DNA of 64,000 nucleotides from Bifidobacterium simiiventris. Lineage in GTDB: Bacteria; Actinomycetota; Actinomycetes; Actinomycetales; Bifidobacteriaceae. The notes under the pieces were generated by a model that saw only the letters and a list, made by a program, of their open reading frames with translations, had not been told where the DNA came from and made no database searches. The stretch is from positions 25,570 through 89,569 of the forward strand of contig NZ_JAHBBG010000012.1 of assembly GCF_019331715.1 (NCBI RefSeq), written 5' to 3'. Every line of letters starts with the position of its first letter. Within the stretch, counting starts at the first letter, position 1. This document shows positions 46,057-54,577 of this stretch, in pieces. The translations under genes and the position numbers were made by a program.

Positions 46057-47343
46057 ATGGCTGGAATCGTGTTGATCGGCGCTCAGTGGGGCGACGAAGG
46101 CAAGGGCAAGGCGACCGATCTGATCGGTACGAAGGTCGATTATGTCGCGCGCTTCAATGGCGGTAACAACGCCGGGCACAGCGTGGTCGTCGGCAACGAG
46201 TCCTATGCGCTGCACCTGCTGCCGTCCGGCATCATCAGCCCGAACGTGACCCCGGTGATCGGCAACGGCGTCGTCGTCGATCCGGAAGTCCTGTTCGAGG
46301 AGATCGACGGCCTGCAGTCGCGCGGCGTCGACTGCTCGCGCCTGCTCGTCTCCGAGGCGGCGCACGTCATCGCGCCGTACCACCGCGTGCTCGACAAGGT
46401 CACCGAACGCTTCCTCGGCAAGCACAAGATCGGCACCACCGGCCGCGGCATCGGCCCGGCCTACGCCGACAAGATCAACCGCGTCGGCATCCGTGTGCAC
46501 GACCTGTTCAACGCCGACCACCTGCACGACAAGGTCGAGGCCAGCCTGCACCAGAAGAACCAGATCCTGGTCAAGCTGTACAACCGCCGCGCCATCGACG
46601 TCGACCAGACCACCGACGAACTGCTCGCGCTCGGCGAGCGTTTGAAGCCGTACGTCGCCAACACCGGGCTCATTCTGAACAAGGCGCTTGACGAGGGCAA
46701 GACCGTCCTGTTCGAGGGCGCGCAGGCCACCATGCTCGACGTGGACCACGGCACGTACCCGTTCGTCACGTCCTCCAACCCGACCGCGGGCGGCGCGTGC
46801 ACCGGCACCGGCGTCGGCCCAACCAAGATCAACCGCGTGATCGGCGTCTCCAAGGCGTACGTGACCCGCGTGGGCGAAGGCCCGTTCCCGACCGAACTGT
46901 TCGACGAGTCCGGCGACTGGCTGCGCGCGCAGGGCCACGAGTACGGCGTGACGACCGGCCGTCCGCGCCGCTGCGGCTGGTTCGATGCGGTCGTCAACCG
47001 TTACGCGAGCCAGGTCAACGGCCTGACCGACATCGTCCTGACCAAGCTGGACGTGCTCACCGGCCTCAAGGAGATCCCGATCTGCGTCGCGTACGACGTG
47101 GACGGCGAGCGGTACGACGACATGCCGACCGACCAGGCCGCGTTCGCCGCCGCGAAGCCGATCTACGAGACGATGCCGGGCTGGAGCGAGGACATCTCCG
47201 CCGTCCACTCGTTCGAGGACCTGCCGGCGACCTGCCAGGCGTATGTCAAGCGTCTCGAGGAGCTGTCGAACTGCCGCATCTCCGCGATCGGCACCGGTCC
47301 GCAGCGCGATCACATCATCTCCGTGCACTCGCTGATTGACTGA
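46057..47343 (+). CDS. purA: Adenylosuccinate synthetase
   Basis: A 428-residue enzyme joining IMP and aspartate with GTP in the first committed step to AMP. N-terminal [14 protein letters not shown] (GTP P-loop-like, residues 8-21), [54 protein letters not shown] and the C-terminal [11 protein letters not shown] are all conserved. The start at 46057 has GGCGGAGG upstream. It is monocistronic, followed by a GACCGGCC...GGCCGGTC stem-loop (47365-47397). Confidence 0.98.
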   Translation: MAGIVLIGAQWGDEGKGKATDLIGTKVDYVARFNGGNNAGHSVVVGNESYALHLLPSGIISPNVTPVIGNGVVVDPEVLFEEIDGLQSRGVDCSRLLVSEAAHVIAPYHRVLDKVTERFLGKHKIGTTGRGIGPAYADKINRVGIRVHDLFNADHLHDKVEASLHQKNQILVKLYNRRAIDVDQTTDELLALGERLKPYVANTGLILNKALDEGKTVLFEGAQATMLDVDHGTYPFVTSSNPTAGGACTGTGVGPTKINRVIGVSKAYVTRVGEGPFPTELFDESGDWLRAQGHEYGVTTGRPRRCGWFDAVVNRYASQVNGLTDIVLTKLDVLTGLKEIPICVAYDVDGERYDDMPTDQAAFAAAKPIYETMPGWSEDISAVHSFEDLPATCQAYVKRLEELSNCRISAIGTGPQRDHIISVHSLID

Positions 47344-47364
47344 TTCGTATCTGATTGACGATAT

Positions 47365-47397
47365 GACCGGCCGGCTCCGTTGATGGTGCGGCCGGTC
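47365..47397 (+). terminator. Stem-loop after purA
   Basis: GACCGGCC at 47365-47372 pairs with GGCCGGTC at 47390-47397; no T-run. It lies between purA and the crcB pair. Confidence 0.55.
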
Positions 47398-47433
47398 GCA
47401 TCGTTCGTAGTACTTGAGGATTGAGAGGAAGCC

Positions 47434-48597
47434 GTGACCGACGAGGAACTGCCGTCGCTTGAGATGCCGATTTTCAAGCCGGTCATGCCCGCAGACAAGG
47501 AGGGGGACAAGATCGAGGATCTGTCCCCGTCCGATCGACCGGACGAAGACAACTCTTCCTTATCATTTCGACCGAGCGAAGCGAGCGGAGAGATTTCTCC
47601 CGCCGTCACCACGTCCGACCCGGAAGCAAGATTTCTCGACTCCGGCCTGCGGCCTTCGCTCGACATGACAGAAGACGAAGGCGCCTCGCAGTCCGCTGTG
47701 GACGAGGCGGCGGACGACGCGTCCGCAATCTCCGCAGCCGCCGAATCCGCCCCCACGACCCAGGAATTCGCGTCGACCCGCGTCAACGCGTCCTCCGGCC
47801 ATCCCATCGTTTCGATTCTCGGCAAGGGACAGCCCGCGCCCCCGCAGATCCCGCTCGCCCCGATGAAGCGCATGCAGGCCCGTTTCAATCCGCTTGCGGA
47901 CGGCATGCTGTACCTCGTCGTCTTCCTCGGCGGGTTCGTCGGCACCGGCATGCGCTACGGGCTGAACCTGCTGCTGCCGAATCCGGCCGCGCCGAGCGGT
48001 TTCTTCCACGCGTTCCATCCGGCCACGTTCATCGCGAACATGTGCGCGTGCTTCATCTTCGCCGCGCTCAGCGCCTACATGTCGCAGGCGTCGTGGATCC
48101 GCAAGCGCGCCCGTGAGCTGACCAGCCGCGGCGTCGGCATGGGCATGTGCGGCGGCTTCTCGACCCTGTCCGCGATGGCCATCGAGGACCTGACCTCGAT
48201 CCACAACACGCAAATCGGCGGCTTCCTCTTCTACACGCTCGTGAGTTTCGCGTGCGGTCTGCTCGTGGCGTGGATCGGTACGAAACTGGCGTTGCGCATG
48301 GCCGCCAAGCGTGCGGTCAGGGCGATACACGAGCAGATGGCATTGGGCGACGGCTCGCATATCGCGCGATCCAGCGCGCCGGGCGGCGACTACGGCCAGC
48401 CGACGGGAGACCTGCCTGATGGTGTAGGCCCGGTAAGGACTGCCGAAGGACATGCGTCCGCCGGCGATGCGCAGACGGCCGCGGGAGCGGGCGGTGAGGA
48501 CGAGATCGCGTTCGTGCCGTCCTTCGAACCCGACCCGGTGACCGATGAGATCGCCATGGTCGCCGATCCGGTGCGAGGGGAGGCTCACGCACGATGA
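47434..48597 (+). CDS. Fluoride channel protein CrcB/Fluc, long form with repeat-derived N-terminus
   Basis: A 387-residue protein. The GTG start at 47434 is preceded by GAGAGGAAGCC. The first ~150 residues are an acidic low-complexity cytoplasmic tail; residues 43-79 are encoded by a palindromic repeat element (SLSFRPSEASGEIS...). The four-helix Fluc core follows, with LGGFVGTGMRYGLN, NMCACFIFAAL and GMCGGFSTLSAMAIED. A ~110-residue disordered C-terminus ends it. Fluc proteins are dimers exporting fluoride. The stop overlaps the next crcB start (ATGA), so the two subunits are probably made together as a heterodimer. Such a long tail is unusual for a ~125-residue family. Confidence 0.85.
   Translation: MTDEELPSLEMPIFKPVMPADKEGDKIEDLSPSDRPDEDNSSLSFRPSEASGEISPAVTTSDPEARFLDSGLRPSLDMTEDEGASQSAVDEAADDASAISAAAESAPTTQEFASTRVNASSGHPIVSILGKGQPAPPQIPLAPMKRMQARFNPLADGMLYLVVFLGGFVGTGMRYGLNLLLPNPAAPSGFFHAFHPATFIANMCACFIFAALSAYMSQASWIRKRARELTSRGVGMGMCGGFSTLSAMAIEDLTSIHNTQIGGFLFYTLVSFACGLLVAWIGTKLALRMAAKRAVRAIHEQMALGDGSHIARSSAPGGDYGQPTGDLPDGVGPVRTAEGHASAGDAQTAAGAGGEDEIAFVPSFEPDPVTDEIAMVADPVRGEAHAR
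47561..47670. repeat. Palindromic element copy E4, inside crcB
   Basis: About 110 bp starting TATCATTTCGACCGAGCG and ending TTCGCTCGACATGACA, a diverged copy of elements E1-E3. It is fully translated within the N-terminal tail of the long CrcB protein, in frame. Confidence 0.82.
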
Positions 48598-48980
48598 CCC
48601 CGATAACGACTTTTCTGCTGGTCGCCGTTTGCGGCGGCGTCGGAGCGGTGACGCGCTTCGTGCTCAATACGTCCATCCAACGCATGTGGAACAACGCGTT
48701 CCCGCTGTCCACGTTCATCATCAACGTCATCGCCACGTTCTGCGCGGGCATCGCGGCGGCCGCCTACGCGTATCAGACCGTCGACCACGGTACGTATCTG
48801 CTGTTCGTCACCGGCTTCCTCGGCGGTTTCTCGACGTTCTCCACCGCTATCAACGAGATGGTGTCGCTGGCCCGCAAGGAGCGGTTCGGCATGGCGGCGC
48901 TGTACTGCGCGCTGACGATCATCGTGCCGCTGCTGTGCGTTGCCGCCGGCTGGTTCTGCATCGCGGCCTCGCAGGCGTGA
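48594..48980 (+). CDS. crcB: Fluoride channel protein CrcB/Fluc, short form
   Basis: A 128-residue, four-helix membrane protein of normal Fluc length. Key motifs are VCGGVGAVTRFVLN in TM1, TFIINVIATFCAG in TM2 and FLGGFSTFSTAINE in TM3, with the conserved Phe and Ser/Thr of the fluoride path. ATG 48594 overlaps the stop of the long crcB gene. With that protein it would form the antiparallel dimer that lets fluoride leave the cell. Confidence 0.93.
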   Translation: MTPITTFLLVAVCGGVGAVTRFVLNTSIQRMWNNAFPLSTFIINVIATFCAGIAAAAYAYQTVDHGTYLLFVTGFLGGFSTFSTAINEMVSLARKERFGMAALYCALTIIVPLLCVAAGWFCIAASQA

Positions 48981-49098
48981 CATCCGTTCGGGCGTCCGTC
49001 GTCGGCTGTACCTGAGTGCCTGAATTCACGGTGCATCATCGGCGGCGAGGACGGTGCTGCACTATCAGCCAATATCGGCCAGACCGCGCCACGGATAG

Positions 49099-49127
49099 CG
49101 AACCGGTTCGATTCGATCGAGTAGAAT
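49099..49127 (+). promoter_or_regulatory. Candidate operator/promoter of the LacI gene at 49202
   Basis: CGAACCGGTTCG (49099-49110) is a 12-nt perfect palindrome, followed by a TAGAAT -10-like hexamer (49122-49127). The same palindrome, extended, lies upstream of the amber-interrupted MFS gene. This suggests autoregulation. Confidence 0.65.
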
Positions 49128-49201
49128 ATTCGTGGAGTGTACCGAGGCGGTCCCGAGGTCGGGGAACCGCGCGAGATTTCGATGCGGAAAGGCGGTGTGC
49201 C

Positions 49202-50353
49202 GTGGTAGGCATGCGTGACGTGGCCAAGAAGGCGGGGGTGTCCCTGAGCACGGTGTCGCTGGTGGTCAACGGCACCGGATACGTGTCCGACGACATGCGC
49301 GAGCGCGTCACCGAGGCGATGCAGTCGCTCAACTACATCCCCAACGAGCTGGCCCGCAACCTGTACCGCGACCGCACGAACATGATCGGCGTGATCGTGC
49401 CGACCATCCGTCACCCGTTCTTCGCCACGTTCACGTCCGTGCTGCAGCGTGAGTTCTCCAAACGCGGCCTGCGTACGATGCTGTGCTCGACCTCCGACTC
49501 CGACAAGGGCGAGTCCGAATACGTCGACATGCTGCGCAGGCACATGATGGACGGTCTGGTCATGGCCTCGCATACCGCGCATCCGTCCGACTACTGGACG
49601 TCGATCGGCCGACCGGTCGTCGCGTTCGACCGGTACCTCGGCCCGGGCATCCCGGCGGTCGGCTCGGACCACGAGCAGGGCGGGCGCATGATCGCCGAAC
49701 AGCTCATCCGATCCGGCGCGAAGCACGTCGTGATGATTGGCGGGCCGCGCTCGCAGTTCCACGATCTCGCGGCGGGCGGTGCGGACACCGTGGGGGACGG
49801 CGTGCGGGACACGACCTTCCCGACTGTCCGGTACTACCTGACGCTGGAGCGCGAGCTGACCGCGGCCAGCGTGCGCTGCGACTACGTGGAGGTCGGTGAA
49901 GTCAGTGATTTCGAGGGGTATGCGGTGGCCGCGTGGCATGTGGTCGACTGGTTTGCGATGACCGACGACGCGCGGGACGACACGGCTGCCGGCGAGTCCG
50001 GCGATGGTGATCGGGAGAGGGGCCGTGCCCGCGGCGAAGGCGCGGTGGACGCGATCGTCAGTTCGGATCTGGGCGCGGCGTATGCGGTGCAGGCCGCGTT
50101 GCGTTGCGGTCTTCGCGTGCCGGACGACGTGCAGATCATCGCGTACGACGGTACGTATATGGCCGGTGCTGCGGGCATCCGGCTGACTGCGGTGCGTCAG
50201 GATTTCGATGCGATCGCTACGGCCGTCGCCGACCGCATGATCGGTCTGATCGAGCAGGAAAGCGGCGATGGGGCGGCTGATGCTGCCGGCATGGTCGGCG
50301 CTACGTCCGATCTGATCCCGCTGAGCCTGCACATCGGCGATACCACGCGCTGA
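49202..50353 (+). CDS. LacI-family transcriptional regulator
   Basis: A 383-residue regulator with N-terminal MRDVAKKAGVSLSTVSLVVN helix-turn-helix and hinge, and a sugar-binding-protein-like C-terminal domain (MIGVIVPTIRHPFFATF, VPDDVQIIAYDG). The start is GTG 49202, with GGAAAGGCGG about seven bases upstream; ATG 49211 is an alternative. A charged low-complexity insert (about residues 260-282) interrupts the effector domain. Palindromes GAACCGGTTC upstream of itself, of the 50891 MFS gene and, in variant form, of the 52456 MFS gene suggest it controls these transporters. The inducing sugar is unknown. Confidence 0.88.
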   Translation: MVGMRDVAKKAGVSLSTVSLVVNGTGYVSDDMRERVTEAMQSLNYIPNELARNLYRDRTNMIGVIVPTIRHPFFATFTSVLQREFSKRGLRTMLCSTSDSDKGESEYVDMLRRHMMDGLVMASHTAHPSDYWTSIGRPVVAFDRYLGPGIPAVGSDHEQGGRMIAEQLIRSGAKHVVMIGGPRSQFHDLAAGGADTVGDGVRDTTFPTVRYYLTLERELTAASVRCDYVEVGEVSDFEGYAVAAWHVVDWFAMTDDARDDTAAGESGDGDRERGRARGEGAVDAIVSSDLGAAYAVQAALRCGLRVPDDVQIIAYDGTYMAGAAGIRLTAVRQDFDAIATAVADRMIGLIEQESGDGAADAAGMVGATSDLIPLSLHIGDTTR

Positions 50354-50363
50354 CCGTTTTCCT

Positions 50364-50676
50364 CCCGGGCTTACGGCCGGTTCCGGGGTGTAAACCGGCC
50401 GTATGCCCGGAAGGGTGTGCGGATTCTGGGCTGCGTCCCGGGCATACGGCCGTTTGCGGTGCGGGAAATGGCCGTAAGCCCGGGAAGGTGTGTGGTTTCC
50501 GGTTCGGTTCCCCGGGCTTACGGCCGGTTGTGACGTGGAAACCGGCCGTAAGCCCGGGAGGAGTGTATGCCTGAGTGGACTGTAAGCCCGGGCGGGGTGT
50601 ATGCCCGGAGGGTGTGTTGGTTTCCGGCCCCGGGCTTACGGCCGTTTGCGGGGGCTGGAACGGCCGTAAGCCCGGG
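50364..50676. repeat. Array of four 48-nt CCCGGG hairpins
   Basis: Hairpins at 50364-50411, 50437-50484, 50511-50558 and 50629-50676, each 48 nt; the first has a one-base mismatch in its terminal CCCGGG. Start spacings are 73, 74 and 118 nt; the long gap holds degenerate arm fragments (near 50585-50610). It lies between the lacI gene and the MFS promoter. Confidence 0.88.
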
Positions 50677-50737
50677 AGCGGAGGGGCGTTACAGGTAGGA
50701 ATGCGCGGGAAGGTGTCCGGGAAGAAGCGGCGGCGTG

Positions 50738-50782
50738 TCGAACCTGTTCGAGTTTGACCGAGTCGAACCGGTTCGATACAAT
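50738..50782 (+). promoter_or_regulatory. Promoter with LacI operators for the interrupted MFS gene
   Basis: -35 TTGACC (50754-50759) and -10 TACAAT (50777-50782) are 17 nt apart. The 14-nt perfect palindrome TCGAACCGGTTCGA (50763-50776) fills the spacer, and a second near-palindrome TCGAACCTGTTCGA lies just upstream (50738-50751). Occupation by the 49202-50353 LacI protein would block RNA polymerase. Confidence 0.8.
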
Positions 50783-50890
50783 ATAAGCCGTGCGGCGAGG
50801 ACGGCGAGCGACGTGATGTGACTCCCAACCAAACCCCAGACAATCGCAAACAACGCAGTTATCAACGTAGTTATCAAAAAGGGGATAATT

Positions 50891-52219
50891 ATGGCGAGCA
50901 CAGCAGTCGTGCACGATCCGGCGGTATCCGCCGACGGTCACCGTCCAACCAAAGCAGAAGTCGTCCGTCTCGGCGTCGGCTTCACCGTCTCCGCGGTCGC
51001 CTGCGCCATCCCGTGGGTCGCGCTGAGCTCCATCATCCTGCCGGCCGTGCTCGAAGGCATCGATCCGGCCACCAAGGAACCGATGCTCGGCCTCATCAAC
51101 GGCATCGGCTCGTTCGTCGCCCTGCTGGCGAACATCGTCTTCGGCACGTTCTCCGACCTGACCCGCTCGCGCTTCGGCAAGCGCACGCCGTGGATCATCG
51201 CCGGCGGCATCGTGACCGGCCTGTCGATCGGCGCGATCGCATTCGTCCATACGCATGTCCTGATCATCCTGCTGTGGAGCCTTGCCCAGCTCGGCTACAA
51301 CATGATGCTCGCCCCGTACGTCGCCACTATGTCCGATCGCGTGCCCGACCAGTACCGCGGCGCCGTCGCCGGATTCTACGGTGCCGGCATCGTGGCCGGA
51401 CAGACCATCGGTTCGTTCGTCGGTGCGCAGCTGCTCAGGAACGGCGACGCCGGCATCTTCACCGGCTGGATGATGGGCCTGGTCATCTTCGGCCTGTGCG
51501 GCATCGTCGTCGTGATCATCTAGCCACGTGAGAAGGCGAATCAGGACGAGGCCCGCGAGGCCGTCACCGCCAAGTCCGTGCTGCTCAGCTTCCGTCCGCC
51601 GAAGAACGCGCCGGACTTCTACTACGCGCTCGCCGGCCGCACCCTGATGATGGGCGGCTACTGGATGATCAACACCTACCAGCTGTTCATCGCGCAGGAC
51701 TACGTCTTCGCCGGCGACCCCGACTCCAAGAACAAGGCCGCGTCCGTCATCGTCACGATGTCTCTCATCACGCTCGTCGTCTCGCTGGTCTCCGCCGTGT
51801 TCGCCGGCCCGCTTACCGACAAGCTCGGCATGCGCAAGCTGCCGGTCGCGCTCGCCAGCTGCCTGTTCGCCCTCGGTGCGCTCATGCCGTTGCTGTTCCG
51901 CTCCGAAATGGGCATGTACCTGTTCGCGGGCATCGCCGGTCTCGGCTACGGCACCTACAACGCGATCGACCAGGCGCTCAACGTGTCCGTACTGCCGAAC
52001 CCGGAGGAGGCCGGCAAGGATCTGGGCATCCTGAACCTCGCCAACACGCTGTCCACCGTGATCGGCACCGCGATGACCTCGCTCATCGTCGTGATCGTCA
52101 AGTCCGTGCTCGGCGTGACCCAGACCCCGCCGGCCGCGTACTCGGTGGTGTTCATCGTCGCGATCGTGATCGTGCTGATCGCCGCCTGGCTCATCATGCG
52201 CATCAAGAACGTGAAGTAG
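50891..52219 (+). pseudogene. MFS sugar transporter interrupted by an in-frame amber codon
   Basis: One reading frame of 443 codons carries a TAG at 51521-51523 (codon 211). Before it are six helices including the MFS loop SRFGKRTPWIIAGG; after it come the cytoplasmic loop PREKANQDEA and the remaining helices, ending LIMRIKNVK. The stop falls just before Pro-Arg-Glu-Lys, where the intact paralogue at 52456 has TrpProLysGlu, so a single TGG-to-TAG change is the simplest origin. The two pieces are otherwise undamaged and the frame is maintained, indicating a recent event, a suppressed stop or a sequencing error. The start has AAAGGGGATAATT, and the promoter and operator upstream are intact. Confidence 0.85.
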
Positions 52220-52254
52220 TCCGTCGATCCTTCCTTTCCTCTCATCCATCCAGT

Positions 52255-52319
52255 AAGTGGGTGTTTGCCTACCGCGAAAAGGCCGAATTACGGCTTCCGT
52301 GGTAGGTGAACACCCACTT
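52255..52319. repeat. 65-nt hairpin, word AAGTGGGTGTTTG
   Basis: AAGTGGGTGTTTGCCTACC pairs with its partner ending ACACCCACTT. Outer length is 65 nt, exactly as in the hairpin at 2888-2952, which carries the same GTGGGT word. It lies between the interrupted MFS gene and its paralogue. Confidence 0.8.
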
Positions 52320-52363
52320 TTTCGCATACTTGGTCGGATTCGGACGATCCGGTGGGGAAGGTC

Positions 52364-52377
52364 GAACCGATCGGTTC
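52364..52377 (+). promoter_or_regulatory. Variant LacI-type operator upstream of second MFS gene
   Basis: GAACCGATCGGTTC is a perfect 14-nt palindrome with the same half-site (GAACCG) as the operators at 49099 and 50763 but with a central AT step inserted. It lies about 80 bases before the MFS start. Confidence 0.5.
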
Positions 52378-52455
52378 CGATCATGCTGTATCCGCTGACC
52401 ATTACCATATCTGCGTAGAGAGAATCACGTAGATACAGGGAGAGGTGGCCGAACC

Positions 52456-54177
52456 ATGACCGACAGTCAGTCCAATCCGCAATCCGCAAGCCAGACGCCG
52501 CAACCGCCGCAAGAACCGCAGACCCCGCCGCAGCCCAAGCCGCTGCCCGGCCAGATCTACATCCGCCCCGGCATCGACGACCGCCCGGACCTCGACAAGG
52601 CGCTCACCCCCGAAGACAAGAAGGCCATCGCGCGTCTCGCCGTCCGCATCGAACGCGAAAAGCCCGACGACTCCGCCGCCCACGCCGAGACGCAGGCCGT
52701 GCGCATGTCCACCGCCGGCTCGCCCGCCGTCGCAACCGCTGTCGCGCCCACGCCGATCGCTGACGCGTCGTCCGCCTTCCTCGACATGCGCGACCCGATG
52801 GTCGCCGCCGATGGCACCAAGCCGAGCAAGCCGGCGGTCCACCGTCTCACCGCCGCCTTTACGCTCGCCGCGCTGCTGCGCACCCTGCCGTGGGCGATGC
52901 TCAACGTGGTTGCCCTGCCGGCCCTCATCGACCGTCTGTACGGCAGCCCGTTTGGCCACCGTGCCGCGACCGGTGCTGCGGCTGTGGAATCCGCCCACAT
53001 CGCCGGCATCGCCCCGCTGCCATGGCTCGCTCTGATCGTCGCCCTCGGCTCGATCGTCGGTCTGCTGGCCAACGTGGTCATCGGCGTCCACTCCGACCAC
53101 ACGCGTACCGCGATCGGCCGCCGCACCCCATGGATCATCGCCGGAGGCCTGCTCAGCGCCCTGTTCGTGCTGCCGCTCGGCGCGCTCGGTTCCGCCGGCG
53201 CCCTGCTGTTCTTCTGGCTGCTGCTGCAGATCACCTACGCCATGCTCGCCGCGCCGCTCGCCGCCGCATTCGGCGAACGACTGCCCGACAAGTTCCGCGA
53301 ACATGCGATGCGCTGGCGTGGCGTCGGCCTCATGGTCGGCCAGATGGTCGGCGTTGCGCTCGGCGCGGGCGGTCTCGCGCTCGACGGCGAGCTGCCGTTC
53401 GGTCTGACCTCGCTCACGTTCATCCTGTGCGCCGCCGTGACGCTGCTCGTGTGGCCGAAGGAAGGCTCGAGCGAGTCGATCGCGTCCGTCAAGTTCAACT
53501 CCCGTCCGGCGCTCGCCGCGATGTTCAAGCTGCCGGCCGGCGACGAGAACGCCGCGTTCCGCCGCGCGTACTTCGCCCGCATCTGCATGATGACCGGCGT
53601 CGGCCTGATGACCGTGTTCCAGTGGATGATCGTGCGGCACTACGTGCTCGCCGCTTGGCTGATGGATGCGCGTTCGGCCGCGACGTCCACGCCGGCGATC
53701 CTGCCGGTGTGCATTGCGATGATGATGATCGCGGTCGGCGCGTTCGTCGGCGCGGCGGTCGCGGCCGCTTGGTCCGAGCGACTCAGCGAGTGGTGCGAGG
53801 GGAAGAACGTGGACACGCGCGTCGTCGTGATCGTGGCGTGCGCGGTGTACGCGGCGGCGATCGTGCTCCCGCTCGTACTGGGCATTCTGCTGGCACCGGC
53901 GGTCATCAACGTGGGACTGTTCGTGTACGGTCTGCTGACCGGGTTCTCGTTCGGTCTGTACGACGTGTTCAACCAGGATATCGTCGCCGAGTCGATCCCC
54001 GATCCGCGCGACAACGCGCGCTATCTCGCCGTGCTCAACGTGGCGAACACGTACGGCACGGTGATCGCGTGCTGCCTTGGCGTGCTCGCCGTGATGTCGG
54101 CCGGTTACGTCGCGCTGCTGGTGGTTGCGATCGTCGCTGTGCTCGCTGCCGCCGCGCTCACGCCCAAGGCCGCGTGA
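52456..54177 (+). CDS. MFS sugar transporter with long Pro/Gln-rich N-terminus
   Basis: A 573-residue transporter paralogous to the interrupted gene upstream. A ~120-residue cytoplasmic Pro/Gln/Ala-rich region precedes the twelve-helix core. The loop TRTAIGRRTPWIIAGGLL between TM2 and TM3 is the MFS signature. VWPKEGSS in the central loop shows the Trp that is a stop codon in the neighbour. The start at 52456 follows GAGAGGTGGCC. A GAACCGATCGGTTC palindrome upstream suggests control by the LacI protein at 49202. It could be an exporter or importer of a sugar; the substrate is unknown. Confidence 0.85.
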   Translation: MTDSQSNPQSASQTPQPPQEPQTPPQPKPLPGQIYIRPGIDDRPDLDKALTPEDKKAIARLAVRIEREKPDDSAAHAETQAVRMSTAGSPAVATAVAPTPIADASSAFLDMRDPMVAADGTKPSKPAVHRLTAAFTLAALLRTLPWAMLNVVALPALIDRLYGSPFGHRAATGAAAVESAHIAGIAPLPWLALIVALGSIVGLLANVVIGVHSDHTRTAIGRRTPWIIAGGLLSALFVLPLGALGSAGALLFFWLLLQITYAMLAAPLAAAFGERLPDKFREHAMRWRGVGLMVGQMVGVALGAGGLALDGELPFGLTSLTFILCAAVTLLVWPKEGSSESIASVKFNSRPALAAMFKLPAGDENAAFRRAYFARICMMTGVGLMTVFQWMIVRHYVLAAWLMDARSAATSTPAILPVCIAMMMIAVGAFVGAAVAAAWSERLSEWCEGKNVDTRVVVIVACAVYAAAIVLPLVLGILLAPAVINVGLFVYGLLTGFSFGLYDVFNQDIVAESIPDPRDNARYLAVLNVANTYGTVIACCLGVLAVMSAGYVALLVVAIVAVLAAAALTPKAA

Positions 54178-54294
54178 GACCTGGTCACATAGTGAACATG
54201 CGCTGGTTCGTCGCGGCGGCCGCTCCTATCGTGTGGAACCAGTCGAGCACACAGCTCGGTGGTTTCGTTCGATACCGAAAGGAGGTTCGCCGCG

Positions 54295-54384
54295 ATGACT
54301 GGATACACTGCAATGACCGTTGAGTCCAATAGCAACGCTCTGCTGTCCGCACGAATTATTATTCCGTCTTCGTTGGCGGACTGA
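54295..54384 (+). CDS. 29-residue leader peptide of an attenuator
   Basis: A small gene behind a strong ribosome site (AAAGGAGG, 54288-54291 region) encoding MTGYTAMTVESNSNALLS, then Ala-Arg-Ile-Ile-Ile-Pro and a short tail. Three consecutive Ile codons (ATT at 54355-54363) and two Leu codons just before fit a branched-chain amino-acid leader peptide. Its last codons (54368-54379) are complementary to the 5' arm of a downstream intrinsic terminator, the classical attenuation layout. The next genes are an MHS transporter and two ilvC genes. Confidence 0.75.
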   Translation: MTGYTAMTVESNSNALLSARIIIPSSLAD

Positions 54385-54481
54385 TTCGGCATACAGCTTG
54401 AAGCCCCGCCAACGAAGGCAGGGCGCAAGCGAGAAGTCGCGATCTTTGCAATAAGCCCTGCCTGAACGGCGGGGCTTTTTT
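54368..54481 (+). promoter_or_regulatory. Transcription attenuator: antiterminator and terminator stems
   Basis: CTTCGTTGGCGG (54368-54379) can pair perfectly with CCGCCAACGAAG (54406-54417). The latter overlaps the 5' arm AGCCCCGCC (54402-54410) of a terminator whose 3' arm is GGCGGGGCT (54468-54476). An inner 9-bp stem (54416-54424 with 54455-54463) and six T's (54476-54481) complete it. The two foldings are mutually exclusive. If the ribosome finishes the leader it covers the first arm and the terminator forms; stalling upstream should favour the alternative. The model is inferred. Confidence 0.75.
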
Positions 54482-54577
54482 GATACGCCCCACAAGGTCA
54501 CCGGTCAAATCACAAGCAGCAAGCGAACGCAATCACATACGACGTAACGAACAACACACAGACTACAGGAGCATCAC

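Noticed and set aside
51578..52219. Separate 213-residue transporter gene starting with GTG
   Set aside because: It is in the same frame as the upstream 210 codons and lacks a ribosome site; the intervening codons encode the conserved loop, so it is the second half of one interrupted gene.
50636..52489. 617-codon minus-strand frame over the MFS genes
   Set aside because: Antisense to the interrupted MFS gene and its promoter; composition is Asp/His/Arg-rich with no recognisable domain.
53640..54014. Minus-strand 124-codon frame
   Set aside because: Antisense to the intact MFS gene; no domain similarity.
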